A stretch of 64,000 nucleotides of DNA from Roseitranquillus sp963709765 (lineage in GTDB: Bacteria > Pseudomonadota > Alphaproteobacteria > Rhodobacterales > Rhodobacteraceae), in the NCBI GenBank assembly GCA_963709765.1, contig CAVPXL010000009.1, positions 62,001-126,000 on the forward strand, given 5' to 3'. Position numbers and translations under genes: made by a program. Positions 45,917-54,194 of this stretch are shown here, in pieces. Numbering within the stretch: position 1 is the first letter of the stretch; each line of letters opens with the position of its first letter. A model generated the notes under the pieces. That model saw only the letters and a program-made list of their open reading frames with translations, ran no database searches and had not been told where the DNA came from.

Positions 45917-46812
45917 CATGGCTCCGCCGGCTCGCCGCCGAGGCTGCGCCATCAATCTATCCGTGCATCGGCCCGAACATGCAGCCCGCGGTGGAGCGGC
46001 TGTTCCTGTCGCGCGGCATGCGCCGGGCCGCGAGCCCGCGTCACGCGGCCATCCTGCTCGTCGCGGGCAACATGCCGGAACGCGCGCGCGAAGCGGTGGA
46101 CCGGCTGCACGACCAGCTTCCCCACCCGCGCACGACGCTCCACTGGGACGGCACCGATGACCCGACGGACGCGCTGGCGGAGCGTTGGCGTGCTCTGCTT
46201 GCCGGCGAGGACGAGTCCGACCGGCTGCCCGACGAGCCGCCGAACCTCTGGCGGGGCAAGGGCGACCACGGCCAGGGCGGTAAAGGGATGATGGGCGGCA
46301 CGCCCTACGGCCGGCCGATGGCGATGACGGGCGAGGACGTGCGCGACGGATTGATGCTCGACCGTTACACGGCACGTTTCGGTCCCTTCGCGCCGATGCT
46401 GCCCCCGGGTCTGGTGCTCGAAGTCACGCTTCAGGGCGACGTGATCGTCGCGGCGGAAGCGCGCGCCGCGCCCTTCGAGCAGCCGGCGGAGGCCGCAGAG
46501 CCGCATTTCTGCGCCGCACGCCTCCTGCGTCTTCTCGGCCTCGACGGCGATGCCGACCGTGTGCTGCGAGGCGAACGCGCGCGCGGCCTGTTCCGTGGTG
46601 GCGCCGTGCCGCGGGGACTTGGCGAGGTCACGGAAGGCAACGATGTGCGGACCCGGCTGCGCGAGTGGCTCGCTGGTCGACCCGGCACCTACCAGGCCCC
46701 GTCCCTGCCCTCGCTCATCGTCGGGGCCGAGTGGCACGAGGCGATGTTGGTCCTCGCGTCATTCGCCCCGGACGCACTGCGGCGGGCCTGCATCGCCGAG
46801 GTGCCCGCATGA
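45907..46812 (+). CDS. NuoB/NuoD-like fusion protein lacking Fe-S ligands
   Basis: A 301-residue soluble protein I place by two local resemblances. Residues about 19-75 (PAVERLFLSRGMRRAASPRH, AAILLVAGN, DRLHDQLPHPR) follow the NuoB pattern CCAVE...R-SPRQADVMIVAG...RLYDQMPEP. The tandem cysteines are replaced by Gln-Pro and later cluster cysteines are missing. Residues about 158-183 (FGPFAPMLPPG, LEVTLQGDVI) follow the NuoD start GPQHPxxHGxLxLxLxLDGE, with the quinone-site histidine gone. Only two or three cysteines remain in the whole protein. GTG 45907 overlaps the nuoA stop, and its stop overlaps the nuoH-like ATG. A structural connector without electron transfer is the best reading. The resemblance is by eye and not proven. 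Confidence 0.65.
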   Translation: MAIAWLRRLAAEAAPSIYPCIGPNMQPAVERLFLSRGMRRAASPRHAAILLVAGNMPERAREAVDRLHDQLPHPRTTLHWDGTDDPTDALAERWRALLAGEDESDRLPDEPPNLWRGKGDHGQGGKGMMGGTPYGRPMAMTGEDVRDGLMLDRYTARFGPFAPMLPPGLVLEVTLQGDVIVAAEARAAPFEQPAEAAEPHFCAARLLRLLGLDGDADRVLRGERARGLFRGGAVPRGLGEVTEGNDVRTRLREWLAGRPGTYQAPSLPSLIVGAEWHEAMLVLASFAPDALRRACIAEVPA

Positions 46813-47708
46813 TGGCATGGTCGGCGCTCGCGCTTCTTCTCACGCTGTCGGCCGGCGCCTGGTTCGTCGCATGGCTCGATGCGCTCGCGCCAGCGCATGC
46901 CGGCGGGCGCGGTCCGCTGGCTCCGCTGAGGGCCGGGGCCGCGCGACTGGTCCGCCAACGGGTGGTGACGGAGGCGCCGGACGAGCTGAACTGGCGTCTC
47001 GCGCCCGTGGCCTACCTGGCGCTTGCGGCGATCGGGTTGTCGGTGGTCCCCCTAACGGCTGCCGGTCCGCTGGTCGAAACGCCGGTCGGGATCGTCGTCT
47101 GGGGCAGCTGCGAGGCGCTGACGATCGTCGCGGTCTTCCTGCACGGCTGGTCGCCGAACGCGCCGTTCCCGCTGATCGGCGCATATCGCTACGCGGCGAT
47201 CGGCCTGCCGGTGATGCTGCCCTCGATGTTCGTGCTGATCGCGGCGGCGCTGCCGGCGGAGTCGCTCTCGGTCAGCCACATCGTCGCCTCGCAGGTGGAT
47301 CTGTGGAACGTCGTGCGCCAGCCGCTCGGCCTGCCGCTGTTCCTGCTGGTCGGGCTGACGCTGACGCTTCGCGGGCCCTTCGACTATGCCGACGGCGCCG
47401 AGCTTGCGGGCGGCACGTCGGCGGAGGACAGCGGCGCGGGGGCGGCGCTCTGGCAGCTTGCCCGGCTTGCCATGCTGGTGTCGTTCTCGGCGATGGCGGC
47501 GGCGGTTTTCCTCGGCGGGCCGCTCGGGCCGTGGCTGCCGGGCCTCGTCTGGATGTGGCTCAAGACCGCCGGCATCGCCGCGCTGACCGTCGCCGCCGGA
47601 CACTCCATCGCCCGGACCACACCGAGCCGGATGCTGACGCTGCTCTGGATCGGGGCGCTGCCGCTGTCGTTCCTGCATCTCGCCATCGCGGGGGTCGTGA
47701 GCCTGTGA
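46809..47708 (+). CDS. nuoH: NADH-quinone oxidoreductase subunit H-like
   Basis: A 299-residue membrane protein with about eight hydrophobic segments. NuoH-type features are GGRGPLAPLRAGAARL (the RxGPxxxG-like start loop), HGWSPNAPFPLIGAYRYAA (equivalent to the GWSSNSKYALLGALR loop) and RGPFDYADGAELAGGTSAEDSG (equivalent to PFDLPEAESELVAG). The acid-rich NuoH loop is only partly kept (several Glu replaced), and the SYE motif of the quinone site reads LPVMLPS. It overlaps both neighbours by 4 nt. The divergence is in line with a complex that no longer receives electrons from NADH. Confidence 0.8.
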   Translation: MMAWSALALLLTLSAGAWFVAWLDALAPAHAGGRGPLAPLRAGAARLVRQRVVTEAPDELNWRLAPVAYLALAAIGLSVVPLTAAGPLVETPVGIVVWGSCEALTIVAVFLHGWSPNAPFPLIGAYRYAAIGLPVMLPSMFVLIAAALPAESLSVSHIVASQVDLWNVVRQPLGLPLFLLVGLTLTLRGPFDYADGAELAGGTSAEDSGAGAALWQLARLAMLVSFSAMAAAVFLGGPLGPWLPGLVWMWLKTAGIAALTVAAGHSIARTTPSRMLTLLWIGALPLSFLHLAIAGVVSL

Positions 47709-48304
47709 GGGAAATCCTGATCATCGCGCTGATCCTCTTCGCCGTCTGGACCGGCTGGCGGGTGTTCCGCGTCGACTCGATGGTGCGCGCCTCGTTCTCG
47801 CTGATGCTGTCGTTCATCGCCGTCGGGGGAGTGGGCGTGCTGCTGTCTGCGCCCTACATCGGCGTCGCCACGGTGTTCATGATGGCGGTCGAGATGATGG
47901 TCATGGCGATCTTCATGGTCATGTTCATGATGAACCCCGCCGGCCTGAACCCGATGATGATGGTGCACCAGCACCGTGTCGCGATCGCGGCGGGCGTGAT
48001 CGCGTTCCTCGCCCTGTCGGCCGGCGTTCTGCTCGCCGATCTGCCTGCGGAGGCTGTCGCGCCGGAGGCCCGGCCCGTGGTTCAGCTCGGGCACGAACTC
48101 CTCGGTCCGTCGATGCTGATCTTCGAGACCGCGGGAGTCACGCTGCTGGCGACGATGGTCGGCGCGGTGGTCCTGTCCTCACGTCAGGGACGCTACGGCA
48201 TGAGCGACCAAGGCGCGCGCCCGCCGGGTCTGACGGAAGGTGGAGAGCCTGCCGGCCGTCAGCCGGAGGAGAGCGGCGGCCATCATCACGGGGGGCACGG
48301 ATGA
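47705..48304 (+). CDS. nuoJ: NADH-quinone oxidoreductase subunit J-like, His-rich tail
   Basis: A 199-residue membrane protein with four to five helices. It is placed by position and by the segment ATVFMMAVEMMVMAIFMVMF, which stands where NuoJ has its glutamate-containing helix. The C-terminus is hydrophilic and ends GGHHHGGHG, which could bind metal. GTG 47705 overlaps the nuoH-like stop. The stretch is methionine-rich and quite unlike E. coli NuoJ, so the assignment rests mostly on gene order (H-J-K-L). Confidence 0.72.
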   Translation: MREILIIALILFAVWTGWRVFRVDSMVRASFSLMLSFIAVGGVGVLLSAPYIGVATVFMMAVEMMVMAIFMVMFMMNPAGLNPMMMVHQHRVAIAAGVIAFLALSAGVLLADLPAEAVAPEARPVVQLGHELLGPSMLIFETAGVTLLATMVGAVVLSSRQGRYGMSDQGARPPGLTEGGEPAGRQPEESGGHHHGGHG

Positions 48305-48606
48305 CCCTGACCATCGTCCTCATCGGCGCCGCGGCGCTCGTCGGCCTCGGGCTTTACGGCGCGCTCAGCCAGCAGAGCTTCGTCATGCTGATGATGGGGC
48401 TCGAGCTTATGCTGAACGGCGCGCTGCTCGCCATCATCGGGTTCTGGAGTCAAGGTATCGGCGGCGTGCCCGAGGGACAGCTTCTCGCGATCATCGTCAT
48501 GGCAGTGATGGCCGTGGAAATGGCCATCGGGTTCGCGCTGGTTGTGGCCGTCTATCGCACGCGCATGGCGGACACGACCGAGGCGCTCGGGACGCTCAAA
48601 CAGTGA
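48301..48606 (+). CDS. nuoK: NADH-quinone oxidoreductase subunit K-like
   Basis: A 101-residue, three-helix protein of the NuoK/MnhC/MrpC family. The two membrane glutamates essential for proton transfer in NuoK are both kept: MMGLELMLNGALL and VMAVEMAIGFALV. Length and spacing match NuoK exactly. ATG 48301 and the stop overlap the flanking genes. Retention of these acids suggests the proton path of this set is functional. Confidence 0.9.
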   Translation: MTLTIVLIGAAALVGLGLYGALSQQSFVMLMMGLELMLNGALLAIIGFWSQGIGGVPEGQLLAIIVMAVMAVEMAIGFALVVAVYRTRMADTTEALGTLKQ

Positions 48607-50531
48607 TCTGGACACTCGCCCTCCTTCCCGCGCTCGCCGGGCTGGCGATCTGGGCCGGGCCTGACGGTCGGGTGCGGGCTGGAGCGTCCGGTGCGGCGGC
48701 GCTCGCCGTCACTGTGCTGCTGGCGCTCGCCGCTGGGGACTGGACCGGCAGCTACGGCTGGTCGCACATGCTGGTTCTCCGCGCATCGCTGATGCCGCTC
48801 TCGCACGCAGTCGCGGTGATGGTGCCGACGATCGCGCTTGCCGTCGTCATTTTCGCCGCCAGCCATGAGGAGAAACGCGGGCTCTCGCGCCTGATCGGCC
48901 TGCTGGTCGTGTTCGTCGGCGGCATGGAACTGATCGTCATGGCGGGCGACCTGCTGACACTGCTCATCGGGTGGGAGATCGTCGGCGCCTGCTCCTGGGC
49001 GCTCATCACGCATCATTGGCGGCAGGGAAAGGCCGCGGGGTCCGCCAACTACGCATTCGTGATGACACGCGCGGGCGACCTCGGCCTCTTTCTCGCGCTC
49101 TTCGCGACCTTCTCGGCGACCGGCGGCCTCAGCTACGGGGCGCTGTCGGACCTGCAGGGGCCGCCGCTCTGGATCGCGGCCCTCGGAATTCTCGTCGCGG
49201 CGGCCTCGAAGGCAGGCCAGGTGCCGTTCTCCCCCTGGCTCTTCCGCGCGATGGACGGCCCGACCTCGGTCTCCGCGCTGCTGCACTCGGCGGCAATGGT
49301 CGCGGCGGGCGCCTACCTCGTCGCGCGACTCCAGCCGCAGCTTTCCGACGCGCCGGGCTTTGGCGCGGCGGCGATTGCCGTGGGCCTCGTCACCGCGATC
49401 GCGGGCGGGCTTGTCGCGCTGCGCCAGGTCCATGCGAAGAAGGTCCTGGCCGGCTCCACCTCGGCACAGCTCGGCCTGATGTTCGCAGCGGCGGGGGCGG
49501 GCTATCCGGGTGTCGCCGCGATCCATCTGATCGTCCATGCCGCGTTCAAGGCGTCGCTGTTCTTTGCCGCTGGCATCGCGCACGCAGCGGCGGGCTCGTT
49601 CGACCTGCGAACCATGCGGCTCGGACGCGCACTGCCCTGGACGGCCGCGCTGACCGGCGTCGGCGCGCTGGCGCTCGCCGGCGTGCCACCGCTCTCCGGC
49701 GCGTGGAGCAAGGAGGAAGTGGTCAAGACGCTCGGCCATGCGGGCCCTTGGCTCGCAATCGCCGGCATGGCGGCGGGCGGCTTGTCTGCCGCATACGCGG
49801 CGCGGTTCGCACTGCTCGCCTACGGGCCGGGCGACCGGTCGGAGGCGGCGCGTCCGGGCCGGGGCGAGACGGCGGCGCTGGCTGGGCTTGCGCTTCTGAC
49901 CGTGGCGCTGTCGGCGCTGTGGCTGCCACCGGTGCACGAGGCGGCGGCCGGTGCGCTCGGTGTCGCGTTGCCGTCCGGCTCCGCGATCGAGACGACCGTT
50001 TCCCTGATGCTGGTAGCGCTGGGCCTCCTCGCCGGGGTCCGGTTGGCGCGGCAGCCCGCGCCTGCGCCGCGTCAGGACTGGCTCGGCCTCGCGGGCCTGA
50101 TCGAGCGGACGTTCGTCCTGCCCTTCGGTCGCGCCGCCGACGCGGCGGCACGGATCGACGACCGCACACTCGACGCCATCCCGCGCGCTGTCGCTGCCCT
50201 GGCCATGGCCGTGAGCGGCTGGGCGGCGCGCGTGGGGGAGACCGCCCTGGACGGCCTCGCAGCGGGCACGACGGACCGCGCCGTCGCTCATGGTGCCCGC
50301 ACCTGGCACGGCGCGCTCGCGCTCATCGTCGAAGCAACCGCCGCCCTCGCCGGGTCCGCAAGCCGGTCCGGCGAGGCCGCGTCCGACCTTATCGCCGGCG
50401 GCACCGGAAGGCTCGCCGGAATGGCGGGCGGCGACCTCCGGCGGCTGCAGACGGGCCAGTCGCACCACTACTACACGCTCCTCGTCGCCGGCTTCGCGGC
50501 GGGGCTCGCCATCCTGATCATGGGAGCCTGA
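48603..50531 (+). CDS. nuoL: NADH-quinone oxidoreductase subunit L-like (antiporter-type subunit)
   Basis: A 642-residue antiporter-like membrane subunit. The TM5 glutamate is present in LLIGWEIVGACSW, and the TM7 lysine and nearby histidines are kept in SKAGQVPFSPWLFRAM and GPTSVSALLHSAAMVAAGAY. The late lysine is present in PPLSGAWSKEEVV. The C-terminal extension, where complex I has its long lateral helix, is alanine-rich and polar with a final hydrophobic helix (AGFAAGLAILIMG). The start is GTG, overlapping the nuoK stop. It should conduct protons or sodium. Confidence 0.9.
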   Translation: MIWTLALLPALAGLAIWAGPDGRVRAGASGAAALAVTVLLALAAGDWTGSYGWSHMLVLRASLMPLSHAVAVMVPTIALAVVIFAASHEEKRGLSRLIGLLVVFVGGMELIVMAGDLLTLLIGWEIVGACSWALITHHWRQGKAAGSANYAFVMTRAGDLGLFLALFATFSATGGLSYGALSDLQGPPLWIAALGILVAAASKAGQVPFSPWLFRAMDGPTSVSALLHSAAMVAAGAYLVARLQPQLSDAPGFGAAAIAVGLVTAIAGGLVALRQVHAKKVLAGSTSAQLGLMFAAAGAGYPGVAAIHLIVHAAFKASLFFAAGIAHAAAGSFDLRTMRLGRALPWTAALTGVGALALAGVPPLSGAWSKEEVVKTLGHAGPWLAIAGMAAGGLSAAYAARFALLAYGPGDRSEAARPGRGETAALAGLALLTVALSALWLPPVHEAAAGALGVALPSGSAIETTVSLMLVALGLLAGVRLARQPAPAPRQDWLGLAGLIERTFVLPFGRAADAAARIDDRTLDAIPRAVAALAMAVSGWAARVGETALDGLAAGTTDRAVAHGARTWHGALALIVEATAALAGSASRSGEAASDLIAGGTGRLAGMAGGDLRRLQTGQSHHYYTLLVAGFAAGLAILIMGA

Positions 50532-50532
50532 C

Positions 50533-52005
50533 GTGCTGACATTCGCCATCCTCTTGCCCTTCGCCATCTCCGTTGGGCTGGCCCTCGTTCCGGCAATTCC
50601 CGCCTCGATGGCCCGCCTCGGCGCGATCGCGACAGCCGCCGTCTCCCTGCTCCTGCTGATCGCGGTCTGGGCGGGCTACGCTGGCGGCGGGTTTGGCGCG
50701 ATCGAGGAGGTGCCCTGGATCCCGACACTCGGCATCGCCTGGCGCGTGGGCGTCGACGGCATGTCCCTCGCGCTCCTCCTGATGAGCGCCGTCGTCTTTG
50801 TCGCCGCGATCGCCTGGCCAATGCAGCTCGAACGGGCACGCGCCTACTACGCCTGGCTCCTGTTCCTGATGGGCGCCTCGCTCGGGCTTTTCGCGGCGCT
50901 CGACCTGATCCTCTTCTACGTATTCTTCGACCTCAGCCTCGTCGGAATGTACTTCCTGATCGGTCGCTGGGGGCATGGCGACGCCGAGCATGCGGCGCTC
51001 AAGTTCTTCATCTACACGCTTGCCGGATCGCTCCTGATCCTGATCGGGATCATCGTCCTCGCCCTCGCGGGGCCGGACCTCACGTTCGACATGCGTGCGC
51101 TGATCCGGAATCCGCCTCTTACCGGCGCCGGGATCGTGCCCGCGCTGGTGCTCCTGGCCTTCGTCGTCGGCTTCGGGATCAAGACGCCGGTCTGGCCATT
51201 CCACACCTGGCTGCCGCCGGCGCATGTCGACGCGCCGGGGCCGGCTTCGGCGATCCTCGCGGGCGTCCTGCTCAAGATGGGAACCTACGGGCTGGTGCGG
51301 CTGCCGCTGCAGATGATGCCGGAGACCTTCGCCCGATGGGCGCTGCCGATCGCCATCGTCGGCGTCATCTCGATCCTCTGGGGCGCGGTCGTCGCCTTCG
51401 CGCAAGGCAACCTGAAGCGGCGGATCGCCTACACCTCGGTCAACCACATGGGTTACACCGTCCTCGGCATCGCGGTGGCGGGTTCGGCGCTGGGCTCCGA
51501 GTCGGTGCGGGCGCTGGCGCTGACCGGAGCGGTGGTCGAGATGGTGGCGCACGGGCTGATCACCGGGTCGCTGTTCCTGATTGCCGGGGCCTTCTGGCAG
51601 CGGGCGCAGGACTACGAGCTGGCGCATTTCGGCGGCCTGGCCGGGGTGGCGCCGCGGCTGACCGGCGCGGCGGTGCTCGCCTCGTTCGCTTCGCTGGGCC
51701 TGCCGGGTCTTGCGGGGTTCGTGGCCGAGCTTCACGTCTTTCTCGGCACCTTCGCAGTCTATCCGTGGCTTGCGGCGATTGGCCTTCTCGGCATCCTCAT
51801 CACCGCCGCGCTGTTCCTGCGCCTGATCCGGCAGACGTTCTTCGGCGCGCTTCCGGCGGCGCGCGAGGGGTTCTGCGACCTGACGGGGACGGAGACGCTG
51901 ATCCTCGCGGGCCTGCTCGCGCTCGTGGTGCTGATCGGGATCTGGCCGGTCTGGCTGCTGTCGCTGATCGACGCGGCGAGCCTGATCCCCGGCGCCGGAA
52001 GCTGA
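50533..52005 (+). CDS. nuoM: NADH-quinone oxidoreductase subunit M-like (antiporter-type subunit)
   Basis: A 490-residue antiporter-like subunit with about 14 helices. The TM5 motif reads FYVFFDLSLVGMYFLIG, where E. coli NuoM has glutamate in the corresponding FFEMMLVPMYFLI; aspartate keeps the charge. The TM7 lysine and surroundings are kept (IKTPVWPFHTWLPPAHVDAP, GVLLKMGTYGLVR). The GTG start lies 1 nt after the nuoL stop. Confidence 0.92.
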   Translation: MLTFAILLPFAISVGLALVPAIPASMARLGAIATAAVSLLLLIAVWAGYAGGGFGAIEEVPWIPTLGIAWRVGVDGMSLALLLMSAVVFVAAIAWPMQLERARAYYAWLLFLMGASLGLFAALDLILFYVFFDLSLVGMYFLIGRWGHGDAEHAALKFFIYTLAGSLLILIGIIVLALAGPDLTFDMRALIRNPPLTGAGIVPALVLLAFVVGFGIKTPVWPFHTWLPPAHVDAPGPASAILAGVLLKMGTYGLVRLPLQMMPETFARWALPIAIVGVISILWGAVVAFAQGNLKRRIAYTSVNHMGYTVLGIAVAGSALGSESVRALALTGAVVEMVAHGLITGSLFLIAGAFWQRAQDYELAHFGGLAGVAPRLTGAAVLASFASLGLPGLAGFVAELHVFLGTFAVYPWLAAIGLLGILITAALFLRLIRQTFFGALPAAREGFCDLTGTETLILAGLLALVVLIGIWPVWLLSLIDAASLIPGAGS

Positions 52006-52006
52006 G

Positions 52007-53399
52007 ATGCCCATTGGTGATCTCGCGCCCGAAATCGCGGTGCTGCTCAGCGCCGTCGCCGCGCTCCTGACGGCGATGTTCGTGCCGCAGCGGCGGCAAG
52101 GGTTTTGCGCCTTGCTGGCGATCGCCGGTCTCGCGGTCGCTGCGGCGCTCGCGGTGCCGCAGATGGGGGCGCGGCGGCTGACTTTCGACGGCACCTTCGC
52201 GCTGGACGCCGCGACCGGGTGGGCGCGGCTTCTGATCCTCGCGGCGACGGCCCTGGTCGTCGGCCTCTGTCCGCGCTGGTTCGCGACCGACCGGCGCCAT
52301 GGCGAGGTTTACGCCATGCTCCTCTTCGCGGCCCTCGGCGCGATGGCGATTGCGGGGGCGGCCGACCTGATGCAGCTCGTCATGGGCGTTCTGCTGTCGT
52401 CGATCACCGGCTACACCCTCGCCGCCTACCACCGGAGCTGGCCGATCTCGGTCGAGGCCGGGATGAAGTATTTCCTCGTGGGCGCGCTGGCGAACGCGCT
52501 GATGGTGGTCGGGGTCGTGCTGGTCATGGGGATGACGGGCACCACCGACTATGCGGCGCTCGCCGGGACGCCCATGACCGATCCGCTGACGCTCGGCGGT
52601 GTGATGCTCGTCCTCACGGGGCTCCTGTTCAAGCTTGGCGCGGTGCCCGCCCATCCCTGGGTTCCGGACGTGGCCGAGGGGGCGCCGGTGCCCGCCGCGG
52701 CCTTCCTCACCGTGGTGCCGAAGATCGCGGCGGCGGTGGCGCTGGCGCGGTTCGTCGGCCTCTTTCCGCAGGCGGAGTTCGCTGCGCCTGCTCGTCGCGG
52801 TGCTCTCGGCTGCAACCATGACGCTCGGCAATCTCGCAGCCTTCTGGCAGGACGATGTCCGCCGCCTGATCGGCTGGTCTTCCGTGGCGCAGGCCGGATA
52901 CGCGCTGATGGCGGTCTGCGTCGTCGGGCTCGTTCCGGAGGCGCCTGCCGCGCTTCTCGCATTCGTGGCCGCCTATGCTGCCGCCAACATCGCGGCCTTC
53001 GCGGTGGTCGCGCATCTGCGCGGACGGACCGCGCTTTCGGACTACAGGGGCCTGATGCAGCGACGGCCCTACGCCGCCGCCGCGTTGATCGTCGCCTTCC
53101 TGTCGCTGGTCGGGATCCCGCCGCTCGCCGGGTTCTTCGGCAAGTTCGTCCTGTTCCTCGTCACTCTCGACGGAGGGTTCGGATGGCTCGCGCTCGTCGG
53201 GATCGCGAACTCGGTCCTGTCGCTGTTCTTCTATCTTCGGGTCATCGCCCCGATGGTCTTCGCCGAGCAGGAAGGCCCGGTGCAGGTGCTCGGACGCATT
53301 TCGGGCACGGTCGTGGCGATTTCGGCCGCAGCGCTCATCGCCGTCGTCCCGTTCCTTGGCCTGATCTGGAGCGCGCTTCCCCGGACCCTCCTTCCCTGA
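52007..53399 (+). CDS. nuoN: NADH-quinone oxidoreductase subunit N-like (antiporter-type subunit, one frameshift)
   Basis: The third antiporter-like subunit, about 463 residues when joined. The first frame holds helices 1-8, with VEAGMKYFLVGALANALM and LLFKLGAVPAHPWVPDVAEG, plus VPKIAAAVALARF (two lysines kept). Just after QAEF it shifts. One G fewer at about 52790 gives QAEFLRLLVAVLSAATM, and the rest continues (LGNLAAFWQDDVRRLIGWSS, GIPPLAGFFGKF) to TGA 53397-53399. The TM5 glutamate of NuoN (LGIELIS in E. coli) reads MGVLLSS here, so that acid appears lost. It is the last gene of the train. Confidence 0.87.
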
Positions 53400-54194
53400 G
53401 CCTGCGGCGCGCGGCCTCACGCCACCTCCCGGCAGCAGAACATGCCGGTCGTCTTTGCGGGTTCACGCGCTCTCGACTGCCGCAACAACGGGTGCCGCGG
53501 CCCTGCCTCGGGGGCATCAGCACGGCATGGGGGGCGGCCAACCTCACGATGTTCGCATCTGTCACGCCGCGCGACCCCCGCATCAGGTTCGTCGCACCGC
53601 CACCACGCCCGCTTGCTACAGGCCGGGATGCGACAGGCCGAGCCTGAATCAGGTTTTTCGGCGAAGTTTGACTCGACTACTGGCCGTGCGTTTCCATGAT
53701 CCATGCTGTGGCCAACTTGCTGGTCTGGTCAGCGGCGACGGCCTGCCCGCCCTGAAGTCGATCTTGTGCGTCATGAACACCGTGCTGTCAGCGGCAGGGC
53801 GACCGCGATGGTCGCGGTCCGCTCGGCCTCAAGGCCGCGAACCCGGATCAGCGCGGCGCCAACTCCGGCCAGGATTGGCCCGGATCACCCGGATGAACCG
53901 CGTCGACTCCTTGTAACCCGACAACTTCCGCAAAGTGACCGACGGCAGGACGCAGGCGGCGCTGTCGAGCGTTGCGGCTAGGAAAACCGTGCCGAGGCCG
54001 ATGCAGACGGTCGTCACCAGTCCCTCCATTGGCAGCATTCCGAGGGCCGCCTGCAAGGTGCCGGGACTGCCCTGCTCCGACAGAACCGCCGAGCCCCGGG
54101 CCGGCGCCAGTTGATCCCGGTCAATGCCGGAGAGGTGTCACTGGGCTACGCTTGCAGGGCAATCCGAAAGCACGTGAAATAGAAGAGTAGGAAC
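53400..54194. other. Intergenic stretch holding a decayed transporter fragment
   Basis: About 800 nt after the nuo block. The first part (53400-53770) has no frame with protein-like character; the second part contains a BCCT transporter remnant on the - strand, listed separately. No terminator with a T-tract is visible after nuoN. Confidence 0.45.
53771..54125 (-). pseudogene. BCCT-family transporter fragment (betaine/choline/carnitine type), decayed
   Basis: Read on the - strand, SAVLSEQGSPGTLQAALGML, then LGTVFLAATLDSAACVLPSV, TLRKLSGYKESTRFIRVIRA and, in a shifted frame, LAGVGAALIRVRGLEAERTA-TIAVALPL follow the order of the late helices of BCCT transporters (GG..V......L..LP, F.xTSxDSaxxxL, W....RxxWA, GGLxALQTxxIIaaLP). 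The beginning and end of the gene are missing, and there is at least one frame change near 53865. It is a relic, with no sign of activity. Confidence 0.55.

Noticed and set aside
48552..50567. 671-codon open frame on the - strand
   Set aside because: Antisense shadow of the nuoL-like gene caused by GC-rich third positions; no family resemblance.
41582..53399. The nuo block as an ordinary respiratory complex I operon
   Set aside because: NuoC, E, F, G and I are absent, and the B/D-like protein lacks the cluster cysteines, so standard NADH:quinone oxidoreductase activity is not supported.
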